The notes beneath the pieces are model-generated. The model was given only the letters and a program-made list of their open reading frames with translations. It had not been told where the DNA came from and did not search any database. Shown piece by piece: positions 28,693 through 38,982 of a stretch of DNA of 64,000 bases (the first letter of the stretch is position 1; each line of letters opens with the position of its first letter). The DNA is taken from the IMG/VR virus record IMGVR_UViG_3300017767_005578, positions 1-64,000 of that record; one strand, written 5' to 3'. Source of the DNA: a virus. The position numbers and the translations under genes are program-made.

Positions 28693-30492
28693 ATGGCTTT
28701 AACAACAACAGATTTTAACGTATCGTTTTTATTGGGTGGAAGCGATAAAGTCTTTAAGTTTACCGATATAACAGACTATCCTTCTCAAAGTGTAGCTTTA
28801 GCTGATGTAACAGGTAGGATTAAAATTACAGCTCCAAGTGGAGTTGTTTACAATAATTTAGCAGGTTCGGCAGATATAACAGGCTCAACTTCAACAGTTA
28901 ATACAACTTCAATAAATGTACCTCTGTTATCAGGAGGAACGCCAGAGGTCGGTCTTTATACTTTTGAGTACAGGGCTACAGTAGGTAGTGACACCGTTTC
29001 TAAAATTAAGACTTTTACTTACTCATACGCAAAACCGAAAGCAACTAATCAGCTAACAGCGGATTGTTTATCACCTGAGCTAAAGGGTGCTGACACTACT
29101 AATTATTTGGTTAATGCTGTCACACCTAATGATAGGTTTAATATTTCAGCGGCAAGTTCTTCAGCAAATACTTTTAGTGTTTCGGGAGAAAAGGTTGGTT
29201 TTTTTACTGTTGGCAATAAGTTTGATGTAATAAGCTCAACTGGAAATAATGGTCAATACACTATAACAGGTGTTAATTATGTCCAAAGTTCGGATACTAC
29301 GGTTGTAAGTGTTGCTAGTGTTACCGATAATACGGCAGACGGAACAATAGTTCAAAGAAGAACTACATTATACTTTACTTCAGTTCCAGGTATAGCTCCT
29401 TTAGTGGGTTATAGCACTATTTTATCAACTAATTCTTTTTACAGTCAACTACAATCTTTCTCTTTTGAGGCTCATGTTTTATACGATTTTGGAGGTGGGA
29501 TAACTTTGTCAGATTCTTTCTCTTCTTCGGATTCAATAAATGTAGATTGTGACAACAACCTTTGTGATGTATTCTGTTGTATTAATACTGTTTTTGGGGA
29601 ATACATGAAGTATAAGTGTACTAATAAAACTTTAGCAGACTTAGCTTTAGAAAGATACACTATAATAACTTCTCATTTAGCTTCTTTAAGAACTGCTTAT
29701 GAATGTGGAGACTCAGCCGCTATCACGAGCTTAACTGCTCAAATAAAAGAAGTTTCTCAATGTGATGACGATTGCGGTTGTACATCAGGAGATCCTATTC
29801 CAATTACAGGAACAGGCTCTTCAGCAGGGTCTACTTCTGTTGTTGCTGACGGAGGAACTGGTGTTAATGTTACAACAAGTGTTAATGGAAATGAGACTAC
29901 CTATACCCTTAACCTTAGTCCTTCTGTTCTTCAAGATATACAAAACGGTGCAGCTACATCAAGCGTCACTGGTGGAACAGGTATAACAGTAACTCCTTCA
30001 TCTACTGGTGTTAATAACACTCAATACGCTGTCTCTTTAACAACCCCTTCGGTTGCTCCAAAGGAGACTTTAGTAATGAAGTTAGAGTGTGCTAAAACCC
30101 TTCCTACGGCTAGAATTTTCACTCCTAAAGATGTTACAATACAAAACCCAACAAACCTACAGCAACCAGCTACTATTACAGAGGTTGCCGTTTCTAGTGA
30201 TTGGGATTTGTATACGGTTAGAGTTACAGGTTTTCAATCTACTCCAAACTCTACATACAAAGTAGATGTTAGCAGCTATTTTCAAGAATATGCACAAAAC
30301 TCTGTTACAACAGTAGATTCATCAGCAATAGGCTATCAAGCATATTATTTAGAGGCAAAAGTTGTTAAACTTGAATCCAATTCTTTTGATTTAGTTTTTA
30401 TAAATAAATTTTTAAATATTTATATGACATCAGGGGGAAGTGGTCTTTATAAATATTTAAAAATTTATTTAAACATTAAAATATACGAATAA
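28693..30492 (+). CDS. virion protein with Cys-rich segment (599 aa)
   Basis: The N-terminus is Ig-like (TDFNVSFLLGGSDKVFKFTD ... GLYTFEYRATVGSDT). In the middle, CDNNLCDVFCCINTVFGEYM and later YECGDSA, CDDDCGC give about nine Cys in 80 residues, including clustered pairs that could bind metal or form disulfides. The C-terminal part is Ser/Thr-rich. The last 30 residues (IYMTSGGSGLYKYLKIYLN ... IYE) are encoded by a 24-bp perfect inverted repeat and look unlike the rest. Probably a surface head or fibre-base protein; the exact role is unknown. Confidence 0.55.
   Translation: MALTTTDFNVSFLLGGSDKVFKFTDITDYPSQSVALADVTGRIKITAPSGVVYNNLAGSADITGSTSTVNTTSINVPLLSGGTPEVGLYTFEYRATVGSDTVSKIKTFTYSYAKPKATNQLTADCLSPELKGADTTNYLVNAVTPNDRFNISAASSSANTFSVSGEKVGFFTVGNKFDVISSTGNNGQYTITGVNYVQSSDTTVVSVASVTDNTADGTIVQRRTTLYFTSVPGIAPLVGYSTILSTNSFYSQLQSFSFEAHVLYDFGGGITLSDSFSSSDSINVDCDNNLCDVFCCINTVFGEYMKYKCTNKTLADLALERYTIITSHLASLRTAYECGDSAAITSLTAQIKEVSQCDDDCGCTSGDPIPITGTGSSAGSTSVVADGGTGVNVTTSVNGNETTYTLNLSPSVLQDIQNGAATSSVTGGTGITVTPSSTGVNNTQYAVSLTTPSVAPKETLVMKLECAKTLPTARIFTPKDVTIQNPTNLQQPATITEVAVSSDWDLYTVRVTGFQSTPNSTYKVDVSSYFQEYAQNSVTTVDSSAIGYQAYYLEAKVVKLESNSFDLVFINKFLNIYMTSGGSGLYKYLKIYLNIKIYE
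30401..30471. repeat. 24-bp perfect inverted repeat
   Basis: Bases 30401-30424 and 30448-30471 are exact reverse complements (24 of 24), separated by a 23-base GC-richer spacer (TGACATCAGGGGGAAGTGG and CTT). The arms are pure A/T. It lies at the end of the gene 28693-30492 just before the next ATG. As RNA it would form a long hairpin; as DNA it could be cruciform or an inversion site. An assembly artefact cannot be excluded. Confidence 0.8.
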
Positions 30493-32357
30493 TGTCAGTT
30501 AGTTCAGAATTATCAAAATTAGGTTCAGGAGTAGGTAGGATTTATCTTACAGACTCCAGTGGAACATTAACAGGCTTAGAGTTCTTTAATGACAAGATAG
30601 GAAGAGAGGCTGCCGAGAAAGCTATGGTTGTTTCAGCTACTTTAAGCTCTAATATCTCAGCAACTTCAAGTGTAACTATAACTTCAGCAGGTGGTACTAT
30701 TACAAATTTATCATACAATGGAGTTTCTGTTTTTAATACAGCTTCTCCTATAACAGGAGGGACAACAACAGAGTTGGCAACTGCTCTGGCTTTGGCTATA
30801 AACGCAAATGTAAGCACCCCTTCTTACACCGCTATTTCAGCAGGAAGTGATGTAATTATTTATTTAGACCCAGACAACGGAAGTTCATTAAATGGTACGG
30901 TAGCTGCTTTTGCTACAACAGGAACAGCAGCAATGACTGCTACAAATTTAGATGGAGGTGCTTATCCTACAGAACTTGTTGATGCTCAGATAGGTTATAG
31001 AGTTTACATAAATAACTCCCTTACAGCTCCATCAGCTAGTTTAGTTGGAGCAACAGATATAACTACAGGTGTTTTAAGAAAGGCTGCTAGTTCTCCTTAT
31101 TCTGTAAAAGATGTTCAAATATCTTCTGGAGCTTTATCTATAGATAGAGACGGAGCTTTTACTATTGTAAGTGTGCAGACTGAAGGTGCAACAGCATCGG
31201 ATGATTTAACATCCATAAATGCAGGTATATTTAATGACGGAGACGTAGTTGTATTAAGGGGTAAAGAATCAGGAAAGGTTACAACGGTAAAAGAAGGTGG
31301 TAATATAGAGTTAGCCAATAATGCTGATTTTCTTACAGCTACCAAAGATTACGCAATAATACTTCAGTATAGCACTTCAGATAACAAGTGGTATGAAATA
31401 TCTAGAAGCCCAGGAAACAACTTATCGGTTGCCTCATTGAGGTCTGCTAGTATTGCAGCTCCTGTACAGGGTGTTCAAGCAACAACGCTAACCACAGGAG
31501 GAGGTTCTGTTACTGTTCAGCCAGGTGTTGATAAAGGACACATAGTCCTTACAGGAACAGGAACATTAACGGGTTCTTGGAGTTATAATTTAGGTGGAAC
31601 TCCTATAGATGGTGACACATTTATTGTTGACTACAAAGGAACATTTACACCAAGCGGAAACAATGTAACTATATTTGGGGTTTCCTTAACGGATTCTCAA
31701 ATAGCAGGAGAAAAGGTTACCGTAAAAGCCACGTATATTTTATCTTCTACATCATGGTCTGTTGTTACTGTTAGGGACACAGCAGGAGTAGATTTAGTAG
31801 ATACAACAGATTTAGCAACAAAAGAAACAGGGTTAGGTAATCCTGCTGCGAATGGATATATTCTTTCTTCCACTACTGGTGGAGTTAGATCTTGGGTTCC
31901 AAGTGCGACAGACATAGCGTATGACTCAGATTATACCACTACTGGAAACTCAGCAGGGGTTGTAACAACTTTAAGAAGTGTGTCTTTACCAGGAAACACC
32001 CTGTCTTCTGATGGGAGTTGTATAGTTTTTAAGTTTACAGGGCAGTTTGGTTCAAACGCTGGAGCTAAAACTTTTAAAGTTGTTTTTGCAGGGACAGATG
32101 TTTTGCAAAACTTGAACAGCACATCACCTAATGGTTCTGATTTTACAGGAGAGGTTGTAGTTGTAAGGTCTGGGTCTACTGTTGCAAAAGTAAGCGGTAG
32201 TCTTCAGATAAATGGACTTCCTAATGAGGTTAATTTTTCTCAAGTAACTTCACTAAACTTTACAACAACTTCTTATAATTTAGATATAACAGGAACAGGT
32301 GCAGTTAGTAGTGACGTAAATATTTACACCACTATTGCTACTAAAATTATATTTTAA
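30492..32357 (+). CDS. virion protein sharing repeat domain (621 aa)
   Basis: A beta-rich protein whose start overlaps the previous stop (TAATG). Residues about 55-150 contain the domain found twice in 18532-19554: LSYNGVSVFNTASPITGG, an Ala-rich helix and STPSYTAISAG. A middle part (NNADFLTATKDYAIILQYST) is like phage fibre or head-fibre repeats. Composition is Ser/Thr/Ala/Gly-rich with few charges. It is followed by another TAATG overlap. A fibre-like or decoration role is inferred. Confidence 0.55.
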   Translation: MSVSSELSKLGSGVGRIYLTDSSGTLTGLEFFNDKIGREAAEKAMVVSATLSSNISATSSVTITSAGGTITNLSYNGVSVFNTASPITGGTTTELATALALAINANVSTPSYTAISAGSDVIIYLDPDNGSSLNGTVAAFATTGTAAMTATNLDGGAYPTELVDAQIGYRVYINNSLTAPSASLVGATDITTGVLRKAASSPYSVKDVQISSGALSIDRDGAFTIVSVQTEGATASDDLTSINAGIFNDGDVVVLRGKESGKVTTVKEGGNIELANNADFLTATKDYAIILQYSTSDNKWYEISRSPGNNLSVASLRSASIAAPVQGVQATTLTTGGGSVTVQPGVDKGHIVLTGTGTLTGSWSYNLGGTPIDGDTFIVDYKGTFTPSGNNVTIFGVSLTDSQIAGEKVTVKATYILSSTSWSVVTVRDTAGVDLVDTTDLATKETGLGNPAANGYILSSTTGGVRSWVPSATDIAYDSDYTTTGNSAGVVTTLRSVSLPGNTLSSDGSCIVFKFTGQFGSNAGAKTFKVVFAGTDVLQNLNSTSPNGSDFTGEVVVVRSGSTVAKVSGSLQINGLPNEVNFSQVTSLNFTTTSYNLDITGTGAVSSDVNIYTTIATKIIF

Positions 32358-33055
32358 TGGATATAAATAAGGTATACGATTTTTTAAAATATTTAGCTGA
32401 TAAGGACCAATCTGGTAACATCACCCCTAAAGAATTTAATTTGTCTATAGACCGAGCTTTTTCTGAGTGGACTATGAAGCGTTATAATAATCTAAAAGAT
32501 AACACTCAAAATAAAACTGGTTGGCAAAAGAATCAAAAAGTAACGGACGATTTAAAATTTCTATTAGTCAGGAATGATGTTTCTACTATTGGTAGTGATG
32601 GTAAGCTTGCTTTGCCGACAGACTATTTGCATTTATCAAGTTTGGTATATAATTATAAGTTTGAAGAAAATGGAGAAACAGTTGTTGTGCCTAGTCAGGT
32701 TGATATTGTCAACGATAACGAGATTTCTTCCTTTTTAGGTTCTAGTATTTACGCAAAGCGTATTAAGGCTAAAAAATATGTCATAGCAGCTTTTTATAAA
32801 GACCATATACAGATATATCCAAAAAACATAGGTGTAGTAGACTTTACTTACTTAAGGCAGCCTGTAAGTCCTTATTGGGCTTTTACAGTAGTAAACGGTA
32901 GACCTGTTTACGATGCTGCAAACTCTGTTGATTTAGAAGCTCCTGACGAGGTTGTAAATGAAATAATAATGATGTGTGCTTCATACTTAGGAATTAACTT
33001 GAGAGAGCCTCAGTTGATTCAGTATGCCGAACAAATGAAACAACAGGGAGTATAA
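32357..33055 (+). CDS. putative head-tail joining protein (232 aa)
   Basis: Starts MDINKVYDFLKYLADKDQSG and continues with NITPKEFNLSIDRAFSEW, a helical N-terminus. Then a beta-rich domain (VVPSQVDIVNDNEISSFL) and a C-terminal helix (LIQYAEQMKQQG). The start overlaps the previous stop (TAATG). It resembles proteins found in crAss-like phages between capsid and tail tube genes. Two similar-sized genes follow, and the three likely build the connector or collar. Confidence 0.5.
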   Translation: MDINKVYDFLKYLADKDQSGNITPKEFNLSIDRAFSEWTMKRYNNLKDNTQNKTGWQKNQKVTDDLKFLLVRNDVSTIGSDGKLALPTDYLHLSSLVYNYKFEENGETVVVPSQVDIVNDNEISSFLGSSIYAKRIKAKKYVIAAFYKDHIQIYPKNIGVVDFTYLRQPVSPYWAFTVVNGRPVYDAANSVDLEAPDEVVNEIIMMCASYLGINLREPQLIQYAEQMKQQGV

Positions 33056-33067
33056 CACATTTAAGAA

Positions 33068-33697
33068 ATGACAAGGGATACTAGAGAAATAATAGCGGAA
33101 CAGGCACAAAGGATTATAGAGGGTGGTACTCCTACTCCAGACTCTGAGGTTAGAAAAGATGAGTTAATGATCTATGTGGACCAAGCTTTTGGTCAAATGA
33201 TAAAACAAAGTTTTTATCAGAACAAGGCGGAGGGTGTTAGTTGGCTAGATGGTGGTTTTGTTTACACATTTATAGAAGAAGTAAAAGAAGATAAGATAAG
33301 GGGAATGAAGTATGTTAAAATACCTTCTACTTATGTTGGTCTCCCATTAGGAATGGGTATAGTCCATGTTTCAAACGTTACTTCAGAGATGGATACTTTC
33401 GTTCCTTCAAACCCAAACTTTTTAGGATTGTCTAGAGGTTTGTTGGTTGCTAACTTAGGAGGTAGAAGAGGTTATTTTGTTGAGAACACAAAGATGTATT
33501 TTATTAATTTAAAACCTTCTGATTGTGTTGATAATGTTTTAATAAAATTAGCAGGTGGTATCCAATCAGAGGAGATAGATCCTGAAGTTGATATTCCTTT
33601 AGATATGCAGCAAGCTTTAGTAGGGTTTACAGTAGAACTTTACAGACAGCAAAGACAGATGCCTAAAGACGATATAAACGATAACAGCAAAGACTAA
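33068..33697 (+). CDS. putative connector/collar protein (209 aa)
   Basis: Starts MTRDTREIIAEQAQRIIEGG and continues PTPDSEVRKDELMIYVDQAF, close in layout to the 232-residue gene before it and with a similar beta core (IRGMKYVKIPSTYVGLP). Ends with a basic helical tail (FTVELYRQQRQMPKDD). The stop and the next start overlap by one base (TAATG). A joining or tail-tube role is inferred from position. Confidence 0.5.
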   Translation: MTRDTREIIAEQAQRIIEGGTPTPDSEVRKDELMIYVDQAFGQMIKQSFYQNKAEGVSWLDGGFVYTFIEEVKEDKIRGMKYVKIPSTYVGLPLGMGIVHVSNVTSEMDTFVPSNPNFLGLSRGLLVANLGGRRGYFVENTKMYFINLKPSDCVDNVLIKLAGGIQSEEIDPEVDIPLDMQQALVGFTVELYRQQRQMPKDDINDNSKD

Positions 33698-34455
33698 TGG
33701 AATTAGAAAAAGTAGTTAGAGAGTTTTTAATAGAAACAGGAAGAACAGAACATAGGTTTGTTCAGGCACTTCAATTGGGTATAGCGTGCTTAAGAGAGCT
33801 TCATTATGACATCATGGGAGTTCCTGTAATAAAAGAGCTTACTGTTTCTGAAATAGACACTGTTGACTTACCTAATGACTACTTAAATTATATACGTATA
33901 GGTTTTACAGATTCACATGGTTTCTTTAGAGAAATTGGTGTAAATGACGGTATAGCCTTAAACAGGACTTTAAACGACTGCGGAAAAAGAATTTCAAGAA
34001 AAAAAAGCACAGATGACTCTTCTTCTAGTGACTATAACATTGGTAACGTTGAGTACTCTTCAGTTCATTATACAAACGGTGAAAACGTTGGTAGGTATTT
34101 TGGTCTAGGAGGGGGAAACAATATTAACGGTGGATTTAAAATAGATAAGAATTATCAGCAAATTCAATTAGACAGGTATCAAGGAGGTGCTACTATCACC
34201 TTAGAGTATCTGGCAGACCCTAATAAAACAGATGGTGAATTTACGGTTCATCCATTTGCCATAGAAACTATTAAAGCTTGGATAGACTGGAAGTTGACAG
34301 AGAACAATGCTAACATTGGAGCTGGTGTTTCGGAAAGAAAAAGACAGCTTTATGGTGGTAACAAAAAACTTTTAAGGTCTAGGATGTCATCTAAAAGTGT
34401 TCAAGACCTTTTACAAGCGTTTAGAAAAGGTAATAAAGCATCACCTAAATTTTAA
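33697..34455 (+). CDS. putative tail-tubular / head-completion protein
   Basis: A 252-residue protein with helical N-terminus (MELEKVVREFLIETGRTEHR), a beta motif (TVDLPNDYLNYIRIGFTD) and a C-terminal helix rich in Lys and Ser. The LPxDY pattern plus an early helical region is common in P22 gp4-like and crAss-like tail-tubular proteins, which extend the portal. The overlap with the preceding gene (TAATG) suggests stoichiometric production. Fold assignment is tentative. Confidence 0.5.
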   Translation: MELEKVVREFLIETGRTEHRFVQALQLGIACLRELHYDIMGVPVIKELTVSEIDTVDLPNDYLNYIRIGFTDSHGFFREIGVNDGIALNRTLNDCGKRISRKKSTDDSSSSDYNIGNVEYSSVHYTNGENVGRYFGLGGGNNINGGFKIDKNYQQIQLDRYQGGATITLEYLADPNKTDGEFTVHPFAIETIKAWIDWKLTENNANIGAGVSERKRQLYGGNKKLLRSRMSSKSVQDLLQAFRKGNKASPKF

Positions 34456-34458
34456 AAA

Positions 34459-37400
34459 ATGGGTTACGAGAAAAGACAGTTTTTATACGGTATGGATTTA
34501 GATACCGAAGAGAGGTTAATAGAGCCTGGTTTTTCACGAAAGAATGTTAATGTACGAATAGGTTCTTCTACTGATAACGGTGTTTATTCTGCTGAAAATA
34601 TTCAAGGTAACACATTTATACCAAATACAGAACTACCTTCAGGAACTAATAAGGTTATAGGCTCATGCTGGGATAAGCTAAGAGACTTAAGTTATTACTT
34701 TGTATATAACTCAGAGGGTAATCATGGTATATTCGAGTACAACCATGTAGAGAGTAAGATAGACAAGGTTATGATTGCAAGTGTTTTAAACTTTCAATCT
34801 GAAGAATTAATAACAGGTCATAATGTTGTAGAGTTTGATGAAAGCAACCACTTGCTTTACTTTACTGATGGATTTAACCCTCCTCGTAAAATAAACATAC
34901 AAAAGGCAAAGGCAGGCTCTTACATAGAGCCAATAAAAGAAGAGGTGATAGATGCTATTAAGTATCCTCCTTTAAAGCCGCCAACTTTTAAGTTTGAATT
35001 AGACGAAAATCAGCTTGTTAATCATTTAACAGATAAAATAGTTCAATTCAAAGCGGCTTATGTTTATGATGATCAAGAAGAAAGTGCTTATTCACCTATA
35101 TCTATTCAGGCTATTCCTGGTGATAATAATGTTATCGAGGTTACTATACCTAAAGGAGGAGAGCTTGTAAAAAGAGTTATAGTCGCTTTTAGGGTTGGCA
35201 ATATAGGAGATTTTTTGGAGGCAGAGGATAAAGATGCTTCTGATTATGATACAGACGCAGACGGGAATTATTTGTATAAATTCAAAAATGAAAAAAACTA
35301 CAATAATATTTCTTTACCTAGGTCCAATAAACTTTTTGATTCTCTTCCTCAGTTAGCACAAGCACAAGAGTACATAGAGGGAAATAGACTAGCTTATGGA
35401 AACATAACAGAAGGTTATGATAATGTAGATGTGAATTTAGATTTAGAAGTAGATTATGAACCTGAGTTTTCAACTAGCGAAAATACAATAAAGGGTTTTT
35501 TAAGGATTTCAAATGCGAGACAACCTTCGAATAAAGCTTACAGCAGGTATCAACCTATAACTAGGACTGGAGACTCCTCTACTTATGCTTTTGGAGGTTT
35601 CGGAAAAAACACCACAGTACCTAATACAGGTTTAAGGTCAAGCTATCAGCAGCAAATTCCTTTAGGTGGTTTTGTTATATATCTAGCAGGAACAGACTAT
35701 TATTGTGTTTCTACTCAGATTCCAGAGGGAGGCTCAGGTTCAAGTTCGGCTGCTCCTCTTCAAGACGGAAGAGGTGTATATCTTGCTACAAGTACAAACC
35801 AAAATAATAGAATTAGAAATGCTATAGAAGGACCAAGTGGGGGTAATACACCTTACCCAGAATCAAGGGTTTTTTCAACGTGGGAGATGAATAACGTTCC
35901 AGATGGAACATATATAATGAGGGTAGCTTCTCATTGGACTACGGAGGCAGATTTGCAAGACCCAGAAAGGAGTTATCAAAAAACATCTACTTTTTTAAAT
36001 AGAATAGGTTTTGGTGTCATTGATATTCCAACAGGCGAAGTTCAACAACCTGTTAAAGAGTTACAAGTAACTGTTTCTAACGGTCAAATATTAGATAATA
36101 TAGAGGTTATTATAGCAGATTTGTCCGACACTGTTATTTTTGCAGGTAATCTACCTTTTAATAACGCAGGTTATGTTTGTGATTTCGTGCAAGATGATTA
36201 CACTCAGTTTGTCAACCCTGCTTCTGTGGCAGAAGCTTTGGGTCAAAAAAGAATAGAGTTGTGCTTAGTGAATTATACTGGTCCTGACGGTTCATTTTCT
36301 AATTTTACTGACCACAATGGGTTCTTTTTTAGTTCGCCAAAAGACTCTACTTCTATTCAAAAAATAACTTCAGGCGTAGAACAATATTCTTTCAACACTG
36401 ATGCGTATAATTTGTTAGACACTTCTACAAATCCAACAGCTTCGTTTCCTAGTAATCAAACACCTGGATCTACTAAGTTTTGGGTGTTGCCAAATAAAAA
36501 TACAGGCTTAACTAAAAAATCAAGAACGAAGTTTACGGTTATAGTTAAGGATGCTTTAGGTATTCCCCAAAGTGATGTTAGTATCGTCAGTAGTCAGGGA
36601 GATGTTCAGGAAACAAATACAAATGGAGAAGCGCCATTTATCGCTTACTCTCCTGGAAACTCAGTCGGTTTCCTTTTTGAAAGAACTCTTAATTTTATTC
36701 CTACTTTAAATTATGGTGTTATTGGGAATTACAACCCTGTTCTTTTAACGGATACAGTAACTATAGGGAGTGTTGGTAATCAAAATGATGACACTAAAGA
36801 CCTTGAGGATATAATCTTAACTATTCAAACAACCTCAGACGCTTCTAAGTTGAAAAATGGCGGTGTTTATAGTTTTGGTATAGTTTATTACGACAGGGCA
36901 AATAGAAGTGGAACTACAAATTTTGGTTACAACTTAGATTTACCTTTTTACGATACTCAGATAACAACAGCTCCTGTAGTTGGCTGGGAAATCACAAACG
37001 CAGCTCCTAGTTGGGCTACTCATTATCAGATTGTTAGGACGTTAAATACAGAACTAAGTAAATACATTCAATGGTTTACCTCAGATGTTTCTTATTCTGT
37101 TGGTGGAACTAACTTTAATGACGCTTCAATTATAGATTTTGATATTACTAATTTAACTGATGAGTATAAGACAACTAATCCAGATTCTGTTTTAGTTTAT
37201 GATTTTACCACAGGAGATAGAATGCGTCTTATTAAAGACGCTAATAATAATTACTACGAAGATTATATAGATTTAAAGGTTGTTTCTTTTGAGGCTGGTA
37301 TATTAAAGGTTAAAAACGACATTCAAGATAAAGATTTGACTGGCGGTGCTTTTTTTGAGATATACACTCCAAAGCTTGATGTGGACCAAGAAATATATTA

Positions 37401-38982
37401 TGAAATAGGAGAGTGTTACGATGTCTTAAAAGCTGTTGACCCTGTAAGTGGTGACACAATTAGTTACCACCAAGGTCGTACTCAAGACCAAGACCCATTT
37501 AACTTGTTGGATGGAGCTAAGGGTATATTTACAGGAGGTGATACTTATTATAGAACAAGAAACATAACAACTGCTCCTAGTGGTTTTTATAAAACAAATA
37601 TAGATAGTCAGTTAGTTTCTGATTTTTTCCAATCTAAAGTATCAGATATAGGAAGACCTAACATTGTTGATAAAGATGCTCAAAGAGTAAACAGGATAAC
37701 ATCTATTTATTATTCTGATAGATTCATACCAGAAACAAATATAAACGGCTTAAACAGCTTCTTTGATACGGCATTTGAAACTTATGACAGAAAGTATGGC
37801 TCTATCCAAAAGTTATTTTCTCAGGATAAGCGTTTAGACTGTTACCAAGAAACAAAAACAGGAAAGATATTAGTAGAGGAGAATGTTATTTTTGACCAAT
37901 TTGACCAAGGTACTGTCGCTTCTTCAGCAAAAGTTTTATCAAAAATAATATATTACAGCGGTGACTATGGTACTTTAAATCCAGAAAGCTTTGTAGAAAA
38001 CGAGGGTAGAAGATATTGGTTTGATGTTAGAAACGGTAAGGTATTAAGGTTGTCTAATGATGGTATTACTCCTTTATCTGACAAAAAAATGCACGCTTAT
38101 TTTGAGAGCAAGAGTAATTTCTACTCAGCTTTTAATTTAATGCCTGAAGTTTGGGGTGTTTTTGATGAGAACTTTGATGAGTATATAATCGCTTTTGGAA
38201 GTGTAAGTAGAGAAGAAGGGTTTACTCCTGATGAACTAGCTTTAGTTTCCTCACAAGCAGATCAGATTACAGAAACTAGGGATGGTCTCACATTTACCTT
38301 TGACATCTTATATACAGCTAACGAACAGGGAGTACCCACAGAGTTTGAGGTTGTAAGAGATTTATCTAACGGAACTTTTATTATAAACAGTGTTGCAGGA
38401 GATATATCTCTGGACAGACAAAGGCTTTTAACAATACCTGCTGAAACATTGGCTTTTTCTGAAAAGACAGGTCATTGGACATCTTTCTATTCTTACGCTC
38501 CTGAGTGTATGGTTAGAATAGGTATTGATTTCTTAAGCTTTAGAAATGGTCAAGCATATTTGCACAACACCTCTGGAGCGAAAAGAAATAGCTTTTACGG
38601 AGAAGAAAGAGGTAGTGAGGTTTGGGCGGTATTTAATCAAAACCCAAGTAATGTAAAAGTATTCCAAGCGTTAAGCGAGGAGTCTGATTCTGTGTGGCAG
38701 GTTAGGGATATATTTACTCAAGGAGGTCAGAGAAGTAATTTAACTAAAGACGATTTCTCTGTAGCTTATGGTCAAGGTCACACACTTTATAGTAAAGAAA
38801 ACATCCATTACGCACCTATATGGAAAGACGAGAACACACCTAATGTAGAAAACCCATTAATAGAAGGAGACTCTATGAGAGATGTGAGCATATTGTTTAA
38901 GTTAATTAACGATTCAACTAATGAAGAGAGGTTGTTTGCGGTTAGCATGAACTACTCACTTTCGGAGCGAAGTAATAGATAA
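34459..38982 (+). CDS. large tail / stabilization protein (1507 aa)
   Basis: Starts MGYEKRQFLYGMDLDTEERL then IEPGFSRKNVNVRIGSSTD, a typical beginning for the large tail hub or stabilization protein of crAss-like podoviruses (function analogous to P22 gp10). The first 250 residues look like a beta-propeller (YYFVYNSEGNHGIFEYN; HLLYFTDGFNPPRKINIQKA). The C-terminal part has many beta strands with a YWFDVRNGKVLRLSNDG-type blade. It should form the base of the short tail. It follows the tubular protein by 3 bases. Confidence 0.65.
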   Translation: MGYEKRQFLYGMDLDTEERLIEPGFSRKNVNVRIGSSTDNGVYSAENIQGNTFIPNTELPSGTNKVIGSCWDKLRDLSYYFVYNSEGNHGIFEYNHVESKIDKVMIASVLNFQSEELITGHNVVEFDESNHLLYFTDGFNPPRKINIQKAKAGSYIEPIKEEVIDAIKYPPLKPPTFKFELDENQLVNHLTDKIVQFKAAYVYDDQEESAYSPISIQAIPGDNNVIEVTIPKGGELVKRVIVAFRVGNIGDFLEAEDKDASDYDTDADGNYLYKFKNEKNYNNISLPRSNKLFDSLPQLAQAQEYIEGNRLAYGNITEGYDNVDVNLDLEVDYEPEFSTSENTIKGFLRISNARQPSNKAYSRYQPITRTGDSSTYAFGGFGKNTTVPNTGLRSSYQQQIPLGGFVIYLAGTDYYCVSTQIPEGGSGSSSAAPLQDGRGVYLATSTNQNNRIRNAIEGPSGGNTPYPESRVFSTWEMNNVPDGTYIMRVASHWTTEADLQDPERSYQKTSTFLNRIGFGVIDIPTGEVQQPVKELQVTVSNGQILDNIEVIIADLSDTVIFAGNLPFNNAGYVCDFVQDDYTQFVNPASVAEALGQKRIELCLVNYTGPDGSFSNFTDHNGFFFSSPKDSTSIQKITSGVEQYSFNTDAYNLLDTSTNPTASFPSNQTPGSTKFWVLPNKNTGLTKKSRTKFTVIVKDALGIPQSDVSIVSSQGDVQETNTNGEAPFIAYSPGNSVGFLFERTLNFIPTLNYGVIGNYNPVLLTDTVTIGSVGNQNDDTKDLEDIILTIQTTSDASKLKNGGVYSFGIVYYDRANRSGTTNFGYNLDLPFYDTQITTAPVVGWEITNAAPSWATHYQIVRTLNTELSKYIQWFTSDVSYSVGGTNFNDASIIDFDITNLTDEYKTTNPDSVLVYDFTTGDRMRLIKDANNNYYEDYIDLKVVSFEAGILKVKNDIQDKDLTGGAFFEIYTPKLDVDQEIYYEIGECYDVLKAVDPVSGDTISYHQGRTQDQDPFNLLDGAKGIFTGGDTYYRTRNITTAPSGFYKTNIDSQLVSDFFQSKVSDIGRPNIVDKDAQRVNRITSIYYSDRFIPETNINGLNSFFDTAFETYDRKYGSIQKLFSQDKRLDCYQETKTGKILVEENVIFDQFDQGTVASSAKVLSKIIYYSGDYGTLNPESFVENEGRRYWFDVRNGKVLRLSNDGITPLSDKKMHAYFESKSNFYSAFNLMPEVWGVFDENFDEYIIAFGSVSREEGFTPDELALVSSQADQITETRDGLTFTFDILYTANEQGVPTEFEVVRDLSNGTFIINSVAGDISLDRQRLLTIPAETLAFSEKTGHWTSFYSYAPECMVRIGIDFLSFRNGQAYLHNTSGAKRNSFYGEERGSEVWAVFNQNPSNVKVFQALSEESDSVWQVRDIFTQGGQRSNLTKDDFSVAYGQGHTLYSKENIHYAPIWKDENTPNVENPLIEGDSMRDVSILFKLINDSTNEERLFAVSMNYSLSERSNR

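Noticed and set aside
29762-29986. Plus-strand Leu/Gln-rich frame inside 28693-30492
   Set aside because: Out-of-frame shadow of Thr/Gly/Ser codons with no leader.
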